From: Spirochaetales bacterium
Lineage (GTDB): Bacteria; Spirochaetota; Spirochaetia; DSM-2461
Assembly (NCBI GenBank): GCA_016936555.1
Contig: JAFGXR010000023.1
Coordinates: forward strand, 41,044 to 105,043
Length of the DNA stretch: 64,000 bases
Direction of reading: 5' to 3'
The notes under the pieces were generated by a model. It saw nothing but the letters and a program-made list of their open reading frames with translations. It had not been told where the DNA came from and did not search any database. Positions within the stretch are counted from its first letter, which is position 1, and the number at the start of each line of letters is the position of its first letter. Positions 35,641 to 45,441 of this stretch are shown here, piece by piece. A program made the translations under genes and the position numbers.

Positions 35641-36936
35641 TTGAATAATCTCAAAATAGCCATAGTGGCGGAACATGCTTCTGCCAGATGGGGAGGCGAA
35701 GCCATTCTCCCTGTCCATTATTTCCGGAATCTCAGAAACCGCGATATTGATGCCCATCTCATCGTCCATGAACGGACTAGAGATGAACTTGTGGAACTAT
35801 TTCCCGACGAGGGAAACCGCATGCATTTTATACGGGACAGCCGGTTCCAGAAGCTCTGTTTATCAACGGAGAAATATCTCCCGTCGAGAGTACACTATTT
35901 TACTTTCGGCTGGCTGATACATCTTCAGACCCAGAAAGCCCAGATAAAGACCTTACGCAGACTTGAAAAAGAGGGTGCAATAAATTTAATTCACGAAGTC
36001 ATTCCTGTTTCGCCCAAGCTTCCCTCCCGTATTTCGAGCCGGGTTTGCAAAGTGGTTATCGGGCCATTAAACGGCGGGATGACATATCCGCCGGGATTCC
36101 AGGATCAACAGGCGAAAATGGAAAGGCTGTTTTCCAGCTTCGGCCGGGCAGCGACAAATCTGCTGAACACTCTGATCCCCGGCAAAAAAAAAGCGGATCT
36201 CATACTGGTCGCGAACAACAGAACCAGACTGGCTCTTCCGGGAAATCTGAAGACGCCTGTTCTGGAACTGGTGGAAAACGGCGTCGACCTGCGACTCTGG
36301 CGGGACAGCAAAGGGGCCAGGGATCTTGAAAAACTCCGTTTTGTCTTTATAGGCAGACTGGTAGACTGGAAAGCTGTTGATCAGCTTCTGCTTTCTTTCC
36401 GACAGGTTCTAAATCAAACCGGTAAGGATATTGAACTTCATATAGTCGGTGACGGTCCCCTGGGAAATGAACTGAAAGATCTTGCCGGGAATCTGGAACT
36501 GGCCGGAAAAGTTGTGTTTCACGGTTTTGTTCCACAGAAAGAGTGCCCAGCGATACTCAGTAAATGTCATGTTCTGGTACTGCCGAGTATCTACGAGTGC
36601 GGAGGAGCCGTCGTTCTGGAGGCCATGGCAATGTCCATGGCCGTCATCGCCACGGATTGGGGCGGTCCCGCAGATTATATAACAGAGGAAACGGGGATTC
36701 TCGTTCCTCCGGCGAGCAGATCGGAATTTCAGAAAGGTCTTGCAAAAGCCATGCTGCATTTTTGCACTCATATGGATGACATTGAAAGAATGGGACAGAA
36801 CGGCAGAAAAAGAGTCGAAGAAGTTTTTGACTGGGAAAGAAAAACCGATCGCATAATTGAAATCTATAATGATGTTCTCGGCTCTCCCGCCCGCGTCCCT
36901 CCGGGAAGACCGGAAGCCATATTTGAAAGCAGATAA
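35641..36936 (+). CDS. Family 4 glycosyltransferase
   Basis: A 431-residue protein starting at TTG behind AGGAGATAAA. It is a GT-B enzyme: the N-terminal half contains VVIGPLNGGMTYPPGF, and the donor half has FIGRLVDWKAVDQLL and the E-x7-E motif in ECGGAVVLEAMAMSMAVIATDWGGP. This N-terminal form is found in EPS mannosyl- or glucosyltransferases. It is the last sugar gene before the first NRPS gene, only 11 nt ahead of it, so sugars and amino-acid activation share one transcript. Confidence 0.88.
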   Translation: MNNLKIAIVAEHASARWGGEAILPVHYFRNLRNRDIDAHLIVHERTRDELVELFPDEGNRMHFIRDSRFQKLCLSTEKYLPSRVHYFTFGWLIHLQTQKAQIKTLRRLEKEGAINLIHEVIPVSPKLPSRISSRVCKVVIGPLNGGMTYPPGFQDQQAKMERLFSSFGRAATNLLNTLIPGKKKADLILVANNRTRLALPGNLKTPVLELVENGVDLRLWRDSKGARDLEKLRFVFIGRLVDWKAVDQLLLSFRQVLNQTGKDIELHIVGDGPLGNELKDLAGNLELAGKVVFHGFVPQKECPAILSKCHVLVLPSIYECGGAVVLEAMAMSMAVIATDWGGPADYITEETGILVPPASRSEFQKGLAKAMLHFCTHMDDIERMGQNGRKRVEEVFDWERKTDRIIEIYNDVLGSPARVPPGRPEAIFESR

Positions 36937-36947
36937 AGAGGGTAATA

Positions 36948-39455
36948 ATGGAAAAACTGAAACTGACAGGTATGAGAGAAGCATTTGAAGAGCATGTCAG
37001 AAAAAATCCCGGGAAAGAAGCCGTAATTTTCAGAAATGAAGTCTGGACTTACAGTAGACTGGACCGGGAAATCGGAAAGCTGACCCGATTCCTTCCGGAC
37101 AGGGAGACAGGGGAAGAGAAAGTCATTGCCATTCTTATGGACAGATCCCCGTTGAATATTGCTCTTTTTCTGGCAGTTCATAGAGCCGGACACTCCTACA
37201 TACCGCTCGATCCCACTCACCCGTCGGACAGAATCAACACAATTCTGAATATAGCAGAACCTGATTACATCATAACCCAGAAAAAATATACCGATATCTG
37301 CGGCAATCGGGATGATATCATTTATACAGAAGATCTTGAGGGGATTTCTTACGAATCTATGGCTCCCGACTCCGCAAGTAACGCTGTCGATCCCGAAACA
37401 ACGGCTTACATGATTTATACGTCGGGATCGACAGGAATTCCCAAAGGGGTCATGATTCCCCACAGAGCTCTGGATAATCTGCTGGAATCAATGAGCGCCA
37501 GCCCCGGGCTGAATGAAAATGACCGGCTTCTTGCGATAACGACCTATTCTTTTGATTTATCTATTCCCGATGTCTATCTCCCCCTTTATTCGGGAGCAAC
37601 CATGATCATCCTGGAAAAGAACGATGCCAGGGATCCAGGGGAAATTATAAGAAATCTGGATCTCCACGATTGCACGTTCATGCAGGCGACCCCGGCGACT
37701 TGGCAGATGATGATCGATTTCGGCTGGGAGGGAAAAGAGAATCTGAAAGCTCTTTGCGGCGGAGAAGCCCTGAGCCAGGATTTGGCGGAAATGCTTATAC
37801 CCAGATGTTCTGAACTCTGGAATATGTACGGACCTACGGAAACAACTGTCTGGTCCATGCAGAAAAAGATAGAAGACCACCGGGCAGTCACACTCGGAGC
37901 ACCTATCAGAAACACCGATATTTTTATTCTCGATGAAAAAAGAGAACCCGTCGCAAAAGGTGAAATCGGAGAGCTTTACATAGGGGGAGCCGGACTGGCA
38001 AAGGGATACAATAAACGTCCCGATTTGACAGAGAAAGCCTTTCTCCCCTATGGATCCGGCGGAAGCGGGAGAATTTACAAAACAGGAGATCTCGTTCGAC
38101 TCACTGAAAATAATGATATAGTGTATATCGGCAGGAGCGATTTTCAGGTCAAGATAAGAGGGTTCAGGATAGAACTCGAGGAAATTGAAAGACATCTGAT
38201 TAACATGGAGGGCATTGATAAAGTCCTTGTTCACGCAGTCGGATCTGAGGGAAACAAAGAACTTGTCGCCTATGTTATTCCCGATGAAGGAGAAATTTCC
38301 CATAAAGAGGTTCGCCGCTTTCTCTCTGAACACCTCCCCGAATACATGATTCCCACCCATACAATCAATCTCGAGATTTTTCCCTTGAACCCCAATGGGA
38401 AAATTGACCGCAAACAGCTCCCCCTTCCCCAAAGCAATCCGTCGTCTCATCAATTGCCTGCAGATTTCGACGCGATGGACAGAGAATCGCAATTGACCGC
38501 GATTTTCAGGAAAATACTGAGAGCTCCGGCCATTGACCGGGAAAGTGATTTTTTTGAAGCGGGGGGGAATTCCATTCTGGCTGTGCAGCTGGTGGGTGAA
38601 ATAAACCGGCTCTGCGGGACTGAATTATCCCTGGGAGTCTTTTTCCGCAATCCGAGTCCCGGGAAACTCACCGATGTTCTCAGCGATGCGCGGCAGTCCG
38701 AGGAAATCATGGTCATACCCCTGAGGGAACAGGGAACTGAATCACCATTATTCTGCCTTGTTGGTATTGATCTGTACAGCGATCTGGCTCTGAATCTCGA
38801 TGGGGACCGTCCCGTATATGGCGTATTCCTTCCCTGGGAGCAGAAACTGATTGAAGATATAAAAAGAGGAACTGTCAATTTCTCCGATATTCTAACAATC
38901 AACAGCATGGCGGAGGAGTATGTCAGGGAAATAAGGAACGTTCAGGAGACCGGTCCCTACAATCTTCTCGGCGTCTCCATGGCGGGCATCATTGCCTTTG
39001 AAGTCGCCAGACAGCTCAAGGCTTTGGGAGAGGAAATCGGGAATCTCATCATTCTCGACACCCACCTGCCCAGCGGGATTATCAGGGACTGGAAATTCAA
39101 GCTGATTAATTTCGCAAGGAATCTGAAAGGGAATCTCCCGAAGACAGACAGCAGGTTCGAAGCCGATGAAAATCCCGAACACATAGCCCTGCTCCGCGAT
39201 GAAATGAATGACAGGGCAACCCTGTTATACGATCAATCAAATTACAAGTTGGATGGGAGCGCCTGTCTCGTTAAGGCTGAGATAACTGATTATCCCAAAG
39301 GGATCAGCTATAGACCGGATCTTGGATGGGGAAATAAAATACAGGGCAATCTGACAATTCACACTGTACCGGGAGATCATCTGGGAATTCTCGAAGAGCC
39401 GAATGTCAGGATCCTGGCGGAGAAGGTATCATCTTATATGCGGGAAAGCAGATGA
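36948..39455 (+). CDS. NRPS: adenylation - carrier - thioesterase (A-T-TE)
   Basis: An 835-residue protein. The A domain (about 8-505) has YTSGSTGIPKG, YGPTETT, YKTGDLV and NGKIDRKQ. The carrier domain has its phosphopantetheine Ser542 in GGNS. The type I thioesterase (about 580-830) has nucleophile Ser677 in GVSMAG, Asp in ILDTH and His in PGDH. By eye the Stachelhaus residues read D-L-P-Q-L-G-M-V-W, which I cannot assign with confidence; it is nearest the glycine-like group. There is no condensation domain, so it makes a single aminoacyl thioester that the TE releases or transfers. It overlaps the acetyltransferase gene that follows. Confidence 0.92.
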   Translation: MEKLKLTGMREAFEEHVRKNPGKEAVIFRNEVWTYSRLDREIGKLTRFLPDRETGEEKVIAILMDRSPLNIALFLAVHRAGHSYIPLDPTHPSDRINTILNIAEPDYIITQKKYTDICGNRDDIIYTEDLEGISYESMAPDSASNAVDPETTAYMIYTSGSTGIPKGVMIPHRALDNLLESMSASPGLNENDRLLAITTYSFDLSIPDVYLPLYSGATMIILEKNDARDPGEIIRNLDLHDCTFMQATPATWQMMIDFGWEGKENLKALCGGEALSQDLAEMLIPRCSELWNMYGPTETTVWSMQKKIEDHRAVTLGAPIRNTDIFILDEKREPVAKGEIGELYIGGAGLAKGYNKRPDLTEKAFLPYGSGGSGRIYKTGDLVRLTENNDIVYIGRSDFQVKIRGFRIELEEIERHLINMEGIDKVLVHAVGSEGNKELVAYVIPDEGEISHKEVRRFLSEHLPEYMIPTHTINLEIFPLNPNGKIDRKQLPLPQSNPSSHQLPADFDAMDRESQLTAIFRKILRAPAIDRESDFFEAGGNSILAVQLVGEINRLCGTELSLGVFFRNPSPGKLTDVLSDARQSEEIMVIPLREQGTESPLFCLVGIDLYSDLALNLDGDRPVYGVFLPWEQKLIEDIKRGTVNFSDILTINSMAEEYVREIRNVQETGPYNLLGVSMAGIIAFEVARQLKALGEEIGNLIILDTHLPSGIIRDWKFKLINFARNLKGNLPKTDSRFEADENPEHIALLRDEMNDRATLLYDQSNYKLDGSACLVKAEITDYPKGISYRPDLGWGNKIQGNLTIHTVPGDHLGILEEPNVRILAEKVSSYMRESR

Positions 39456-40108
39456 TAAGAAAGTTCTTTTGGTCGATTGTCCTGAAATCCGGTAAAGGAC
39501 TTGGGGTCTTTAACAAGTTTTTTACGGTAACAAGCGGTGAATACGCCGAATATCTGAAAAAAAGAAATGTCCTTTATGCCATGGGATCGGAGTGCTATAT
39601 AAACTATGACGTAACAATTACCGATCCCCGATACGTGAAACTCGGCAGCAATGTGTGTCTGGCGTCCTGCTCATTAATCGGACATGATGCTTCTATTTCC
39701 GTTTTTTCCCGGTCAAGAGGCATTATCCTCGATAAGGTGGGTAAAATCGAAATAGGAGATAACTGTTTCGTAGGTCATGGAGCCATAATTCTACCCGATG
39801 TCAAGATCGGAAAGGATTGCATCGTCGCGGCCGGGGCTGTTGTCACAAAAAGTTTTCCAGATAACAGCATTATCGGGGGCACACCGGGGAGAATAATCGG
39901 CTGGACCGATGAGTTTATTGCAAGGCAGTTATCACAGACAAGGAATTATCCCTGGTATGATATTCTCCAGAAAAGACAAGGCTCCTATGATCCCGAATAC
40001 GAGAGTATTCTGCTTGAAATGAGAGTTAAATATTTTTATGAAACTCCTGTCGATCCCCTGGAGAATGAGATATCTGCAGCGGATTTCAGTGAAAAGGTTA
40101 ATCCATGA
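39452..40108 (+). CDS. Hexapeptide-repeat acetyltransferase (WbbJ-like)
   Basis: A 218-residue protein with a left-handed beta-helix: VKLGSNVCLASCSLIG, KIEIGDNCFVGHGAIILPDVKIGKDCIVAAGAVVTKSF, IIGGTPGRII. This is the maltose-acetyltransferase/WbbJ group of sugar O- or N-acyltransferases. It sits between two NRPS genes with four-base overlaps on both sides. An aminoacyl-transfer role, taking the residue from the A-T-TE protein to a sugar, is a possible but unproven alternative to simple acetyl-CoA use. Confidence 0.85.
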   Translation: MIRKFFWSIVLKSGKGLGVFNKFFTVTSGEYAEYLKKRNVLYAMGSECYINYDVTITDPRYVKLGSNVCLASCSLIGHDASISVFSRSRGIILDKVGKIEIGDNCFVGHGAIILPDVKIGKDCIVAAGAVVTKSFPDNSIIGGTPGRIIGWTDEFIARQLSQTRNYPWYDILQKRQGSYDPEYESILLEMRVKYFYETPVDPLENEISAADFSEKVNP

Positions 40109-43100
40109 TTTATGACCGGACATCATCGCAGAAGCACTTCTATACAATAAACCGGATACAACCGATAGACCGGGCCTATAATATCGTGTCTTCTGTGAAA
40201 ATAACGGGACTTCTGGACAGAGACAGACTCGAAAAGGCATGGGCTGAATCTCTGAAGAATTATAGAGCTATGGCGTCTGATCATGAGCTGGAGAAACTGG
40301 CGATTGCATATGATAAATGTGATGACGAAAGTACGGCAATGCAGAAAATAAGGGAATCAGCTGACGGAGCTTTCGATCTGAAATCAGGATTACCCCTGAA
40401 AGCGGTCCTGTTATCGCAAACCGATGAGATTCATTATTTTACTGTCATCCAGCATCACAGTATTACGGATCTCCACTGCAAGATTAAACTGGCCAAAGTG
40501 TTAGAGGATTTCTACAACAGGGGATTTTCGAACAGCCAGAGTCTTCCCTGTCTGGAAGAACTCGATGAGGATCTGAAAAAAAAACAGGCTGATTTCTGGG
40601 AGCACTATATCGGAGGAGCCACAGCCGGCCCTCTTGTCCTGCCTGGTGGAACTTCTTCCAGAGACACTTTTACAGGTGAAGGTCATACGGAGTTCTCCAG
40701 TCTCAATCAGAATCTCTGCAGAGAGCTTTCTGATTATTGCAAAAAAACAAATAGCGACCTTTTTCTCGTTTTTTTGACAACCTATGCCGTACTCCTTCAT
40801 AAATTATCCGAACAGAACTCATTCTACCTGGGAGTCCCCTTCGCCAACCGGAGACAAAAAGACAGGTTGGAAATGTTCTGTCCCTTTGTTAATATTCTGC
40901 CTCTGAGAATCAGTATAGATGAAGAGGAAACGATAAAATCTCTCTACGGGAAAATCCGGAAGGATATGTTATTTCTTCACAGGAACCAGGAGACCCCATT
41001 TCAGGAAATTGCCCGTTTTTACAATGGCGAAAGAGACAGGACGATACCCTACTTCCTTCAGGCCGGATTCACCAGAGAAGAGCCTTTCAGGCTCAATCTG
41101 AAGGATTTGCATTGCCAACCCTTGAAAATAAGACCGGCTGGTGCTCAGATGGACCTTTTTCTCACCTATTGGCAGGAAGAGGATTCAATCGAGTGGCGCT
41201 GGGAGTATAATTCAAGGACCTTTTCAAAAGATCAGATTATCTCCTGGATGGGGTCATTCGAAAAAGGCATCGAATACTCAATCAGTCATGCCGACACTCT
41301 CATAAAAAATCTCAGCCTCATGTCAGACCGGGACAGAGGGATCTGCGAAGAGTATTACAGCAGGGGAAAACGATCCTATCCTCTTCAGGAGAGATTCTCC
41401 GACCTTCTTATCTCGGCTTACAAGCATCACCGCGCAGAAACCGCAATTCAGGATGACCACCGCGCCTACACTTTTGAAGAGTTCGGTAATATCGTCGGGA
41501 ACATATCCTCATATATCTACAACCGGTTCGGACAAAACAGAATCATTGCCGTTGCCATGGACAGATCGATAGAGCGGACCGCAATCGTTCACGGGATTGT
41601 CTGTTCGGGAAACGCCTATCTGCCTGTTGACCCGCTCTGGCCCGATGGAAGAAAAGCCTATATGATCGGAAATGCCGGAGCCGTGGTTCTGATCAGAGAT
41701 GGTAACGACAGATATTCTGCAGATAATGGGATTCCGACAATTACCGCAGAAGAACTGTTCTCCGAAGAAAAAGGCTGTTTTCCTGAAACCGACACCGGAA
41801 CCGAATCACCGATTGCCTTGTTGTACACGAGCGGCTCGACGGGGATGCCGAAAGGGGTTTTTATTCCCGGAAGGGGGATCGTCAACCGACTGTACTGGAT
41901 GCAGGAGACCTATCCTGTTAATCCCGGAGATTCACTGATCCATAAAGTGCCCTATACCTTCGATGTCTCCCTGTGGGAAATTTTCTGGCCCTTTCTTTTC
42001 GGAGCCAGACTGTTTATTCCCGGTCCCTTCGATCATCTCGATCAGAACCGTCTTGCTTCGCTTATCGCAAGAGAAAAGATTACCTATATACATTTCGTTC
42101 CCTCTCTTCTGAGAAGTTTTCTCGAAGGGACAGCCGGGCTGATATCGCTCCCCGGCCTGAAAGGGGTGATCTGTTCCGGAGAAGCTCTTAAAGCCGACCT
42201 GCTGGAAGCATTTTTCAGACGATTCGACGGCATTGAGGTGCACAATCTTTATGGCCCGACGGAAGCATCCATCGATGTGACATTCTGGAACTGTTCGGCT
42301 GATGATATTAAGAAATCCGCGATACCCATCGGCTTCCCTATCGTCAATACACGTATATATATTCTCGATAGGAACGGAAATCTCTGTCCTCCCTATGTCT
42401 GGGGGGAAATTGCCATTGCCGGGGAAAATCTGTCAACCGGTTATATCAATAACGAAGTGGAAACGGAACGGAGATTCGTCAGCGGAGACTGGGGCTGGGG
42501 TTCCGAGAGAATCTATCTGACAGGCGATATTGGACGTTTCAGAGAAGGAATGATCATTGACTATCAGGGCCGGAGAGATCATCAGATAAAACTAAAGGGC
42601 GTAAGAATAGAACTGGGCGAGATAGAAACTCAAATAAAAAAAACGGCGGAAGCCGATGACGTTCTCGTTATGGTCAAGGGAGACTTGCTTTCGGCCTATA
42701 TCAAAAATGCCGGAATCGTAGAGGAAAACCGGATAAAAACAATTCTTCAGTCAGTTCTTCCGGGAAATATGATTCCCACCGATTATTACTTCCTGAATGA
42801 TTTTCCCCAGTTGGGAAATGGAAAAATCGACAGGCAGCAGCTCCTTTCTCTGAAAAATCCCGTTACGAAAATGCAGGAAGCCGGCATTGTCGGGAAAGAG
42901 AACTCTCTTACAAAAATATGGAAAGAGCTTTTAAAACTGGAAGACATTGATGAAAATGCCAATTTCTTTGATCTGGGCGGACATTCACTTCTGATTCCTC
43001 TCCTGAAGGATAAAATTGAGAGTCAGTTTAAATGCAATGTTGAAATGATTGATCTTTTTTCTCATACTACCATAAAAACTCAGAAATTACTTCTTGAAAC

Positions 43101-43191
43101 GCCCGAGACAGTTGAAAGCCGTGAGCCGGAACAGAGCCTGAACCTTTCGGCGAGACGGGCTTCCATAAAAAACAGATATAAAAGAACCTGA
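40105..43191 (+). CDS. NRPS: condensation - adenylation - carrier, serine-type
   Basis: A 1028-residue protein. The C domain (about 1-430) has its active site at H117-H118 to D122, reading HHSITDL; the usual terminal Gly of HHxxxDG is Leu123. The A domain (about 440-910) has YTSGSTGMPKG and NGKIDRQQ. The specificity residues read by eye are D-V-W-H-I-S-L-I-D, one change from the well-known serine code DVWHLSLID. The carrier Ser961 is in GGHSL. An N-terminal C domain with no module before it in the protein suggests condensing an acyl or aminoacyl group delivered by another protein, for example an acyl-ACP. Confidence 0.92.
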   Translation: MIYDRTSSQKHFYTINRIQPIDRAYNIVSSVKITGLLDRDRLEKAWAESLKNYRAMASDHELEKLAIAYDKCDDESTAMQKIRESADGAFDLKSGLPLKAVLLSQTDEIHYFTVIQHHSITDLHCKIKLAKVLEDFYNRGFSNSQSLPCLEELDEDLKKKQADFWEHYIGGATAGPLVLPGGTSSRDTFTGEGHTEFSSLNQNLCRELSDYCKKTNSDLFLVFLTTYAVLLHKLSEQNSFYLGVPFANRRQKDRLEMFCPFVNILPLRISIDEEETIKSLYGKIRKDMLFLHRNQETPFQEIARFYNGERDRTIPYFLQAGFTREEPFRLNLKDLHCQPLKIRPAGAQMDLFLTYWQEEDSIEWRWEYNSRTFSKDQIISWMGSFEKGIEYSISHADTLIKNLSLMSDRDRGICEEYYSRGKRSYPLQERFSDLLISAYKHHRAETAIQDDHRAYTFEEFGNIVGNISSYIYNRFGQNRIIAVAMDRSIERTAIVHGIVCSGNAYLPVDPLWPDGRKAYMIGNAGAVVLIRDGNDRYSADNGIPTITAEELFSEEKGCFPETDTGTESPIALLYTSGSTGMPKGVFIPGRGIVNRLYWMQETYPVNPGDSLIHKVPYTFDVSLWEIFWPFLFGARLFIPGPFDHLDQNRLASLIAREKITYIHFVPSLLRSFLEGTAGLISLPGLKGVICSGEALKADLLEAFFRRFDGIEVHNLYGPTEASIDVTFWNCSADDIKKSAIPIGFPIVNTRIYILDRNGNLCPPYVWGEIAIAGENLSTGYINNEVETERRFVSGDWGWGSERIYLTGDIGRFREGMIIDYQGRRDHQIKLKGVRIELGEIETQIKKTAEADDVLVMVKGDLLSAYIKNAGIVEENRIKTILQSVLPGNMIPTDYYFLNDFPQLGNGKIDRQQLLSLKNPVTKMQEAGIVGKENSLTKIWKELLKLEDIDENANFFDLGGHSLLIPLLKDKIESQFKCNVEMIDLFSHTTIKTQKLLLETPETVESREPEQSLNLSARRASIKNRYKRT

Positions 43192-43209
43192 AAGTAGGGA
43201 CATCACATT

Positions 43210-45186
43210 ATGTGCGGAATTGTCGGAATTCTAAAAACAGCCTCAGCCGGATCGATACGGAATGAAGTGGAAACTCTTCTCCCCTATCTGGATCATCGCG
43301 GCCCCGATGCCTGGGGCAGCTACGGAGCTCCGGGCATCGGACTGGGGCATACGCGCCTTTCGATTATCGATCCGGGTCTCGGGCATCAGCCCATGGTTTC
43401 CGATGACTCGGTTCTGGTGTACAACGGAGAGGTTTACAATTATCTTGAGCTGCGGGATCTACTCAGATCATACGGGATGACTTTCCGGACTGACAGTGAT
43501 ACGGAGGTAGTACAGAGAGCTCTCGATTTCTGGGGAACAGAGGCCTTCAGGAAATTCAACGGTCAGTTCGCGCTTCTGTACTGGCACAAAAAAAAGAAAG
43601 AACTGATCATCGGCCGGGACCGTTACGGCATCCGCCCTCTCTACTATCTGCCGGAAGGCGGAGATGTTTATTTTGCTTCTGAATTACAGGTATTCGATCA
43701 TCTCGGAGAAAGGAAGAGATTCTGGTCCGAAGAAGATCTATTTGATCACGGGCTTCTGTGGAACACCACGGGAGACAGAACCGTATTCAAGAATATTCGT
43801 TCTCTCGAAGGCGGTCATTTTCAGGTTTTCAGGCCGGGACATTGCGGGGATTCCGTCCCTTATTATGTTCTGGGCGAAACCTATTCAGAGGATAACACCT
43901 CATCCTTCGAAATTCAGAAGGAAATGCTGCGGGAAAAGCTGAACGAATCGGTCCGCTTGAGATTGCGGAGTGATGTTCCGGTGGGCTGTTACCTGAGCGG
44001 AGGAATCGATTCCTCGGTAACCTCCCTGCTGGCCAGAGAGATAAACAACAACATCTTTAAAAGCTTTTCTGTCTCCTTTGCCGATCCTTCCCTCGATGAA
44101 TCGGAATATCAGAAGCTTCTTGTTGACTCTCTGGGCTTCGATCATCATTCCCTGAAAGTCTCGGCGCAGGATATTGAAGAGAATTTCGTCGAAGCGGCCC
44201 GCCATTTTGAGCGGCCTGTTTTCAGAACAGCCCCTGTGCCGCTCTATCTGCTTTCAGGACTGGTACGACAGAACGACGTCAAAGTCGTGCTGACCGGAGA
44301 GGCCGCCGATGAAATCCTCTTCGGATATGATACGAACAAAGAGCTCAAGCTTCTCTCGCTCTGGAAAGAAGGCGCGACAGATGACAAAGTGGAGAACGTT
44401 CTCCTCCAGCTCTATCCTCATCTGGACCATTACGCAGATTCCCAGCAGATCGGTTTTCTCAAGATGTATTACGAAGGATTTCTCAAGCGGTTCGAAGGAC
44501 CGCTTGCCGGCCTTTCCATGAGGGTCAGCAACAATCAGGTCCTTGCCAATATGTTCAACAGAGACTGGAATATCAAATTCGATTTCGACTCATTTGAAGA
44601 GAAAATAGGGGCTCTCCTGCCCCGGCAGTCCGGGAATTGGAACCTGCTCCGAAAAAACCAGTATCTTGAAATGAAAACCCTTCTCCCCGGGTACCTTCTC
44701 TCAGCGCAGGGAGACCGGATGGCAATGGGGCACAGCGTGGAGGGGAGATTTCCCTTTCTCGATCATAATCTGGTCGAATGGGCTTTCGCTCTGCCCGAAG
44801 CCTCGAAGATCGGGGGTTTTAATACCAAGCATATTCTCAAGGAAAGTTTTAAAGAAAGAATTCCCTCCGCTATCGTAAACAGGCCCAAAAGGCCCTATAT
44901 GGCGCCGGATCTTACGGCATTCTTTCCTTCGGGCAGAAAAGGAAGGCTCGTGGAAGAATTCCTTAATAACGGGATTGTTAAAGATTACGGTCTGTTTGAC
45001 AGCCGCATGATAGAAAGATTTATTGGAAAAATAGAGCGCAGAGGGATTGAATCGGCGGGTTATCGCGATAATATGCTGATATCCTTCCTTCTCTCGGCCC
45101 AGATTATAGAACAGGGGATCCGAAATCCCCAAAGGAAAAAAATCGATAAGGACAAAATGGCAAACCGCATTTTGGAAGAGGTATAA
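43210..45186 (+). CDS. AsnB-like glutamine-dependent amidotransferase
   Basis: A 658-residue protein. The N-terminal Ntn glutaminase domain begins MCGIVG with catalytic Cys2. The synthetase domain has the PP-loop YLSGGIDSS near residue 265 and TGEAADEI. The family turns a carboxylate to an amide through an acyl-AMP using glutamine ammonia. It is directly followed by a free ACP gene 3 nt later. Because an identical pairing occurs at 56484-58723, it may act on a carrier-bound or sugar carboxylate rather than free aspartate. It is part of the NRPS transcript. Confidence 0.9.
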   Translation: MCGIVGILKTASAGSIRNEVETLLPYLDHRGPDAWGSYGAPGIGLGHTRLSIIDPGLGHQPMVSDDSVLVYNGEVYNYLELRDLLRSYGMTFRTDSDTEVVQRALDFWGTEAFRKFNGQFALLYWHKKKKELIIGRDRYGIRPLYYLPEGGDVYFASELQVFDHLGERKRFWSEEDLFDHGLLWNTTGDRTVFKNIRSLEGGHFQVFRPGHCGDSVPYYVLGETYSEDNTSSFEIQKEMLREKLNESVRLRLRSDVPVGCYLSGGIDSSVTSLLAREINNNIFKSFSVSFADPSLDESEYQKLLVDSLGFDHHSLKVSAQDIEENFVEAARHFERPVFRTAPVPLYLLSGLVRQNDVKVVLTGEAADEILFGYDTNKELKLLSLWKEGATDDKVENVLLQLYPHLDHYADSQQIGFLKMYYEGFLKRFEGPLAGLSMRVSNNQVLANMFNRDWNIKFDFDSFEEKIGALLPRQSGNWNLLRKNQYLEMKTLLPGYLLSAQGDRMAMGHSVEGRFPFLDHNLVEWAFALPEASKIGGFNTKHILKESFKERIPSAIVNRPKRPYMAPDLTAFFPSGRKGRLVEEFLNNGIVKDYGLFDSRMIERFIGKIERRGIESAGYRDNMLISFLLSAQIIEQGIRNPQRKKIDKDKMANRILEEV

Positions 45187-45189
45187 ATC

Positions 45190-45441
45190 ATGTCAGATAG
45201 AGATAAGCTTATGGACTTCATCTGCAGAAACTTTATGGTTGAGGAGGGAGAATTCCTTTTGGATGAATCTCTAATCGATCAGGGAATTATAGATTCATTC
45301 GGACTTCTGGAAATTTCGACTTTTCTCAAAAAAGAGCTTGGCGTAGAAACCGCTCAGGAAGATATGAACAGAGAGAATTTCGGCTCCTTTGAGAAAATAC
45401 TCGCCTACTCCTCCAGAAAAAGAGAGGCTGTTTATGGATAG
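45190..45441 (+). CDS. Stand-alone acyl carrier protein
   Basis: An 83-residue protein, acidic, with the four-helix ACP pattern and the phosphopantetheine site DSFGLLE (usual DS-L/M). The last bases overlap the PP-loop enzyme start (ATGGATAG), so the two are translated together. It would carry an acyl or aminoacyl group for AsnB, the acyl ligase at 18150 or the C domain at 40105. No phosphopantetheinyl transferase gene is in the window. Confidence 0.87.
   Translation: MSDRDKLMDFICRNFMVEEGEFLLDESLIDQGIIDSFGLLEISTFLKKELGVETAQEDMNRENFGSFEKILAYSSRKREAVYG

Noticed and set aside
37557..38492. Minus-strand open frame of 311 codons
   Set aside because: It is opposite the adenylation domain of the A-T-TE protein and has no family features.
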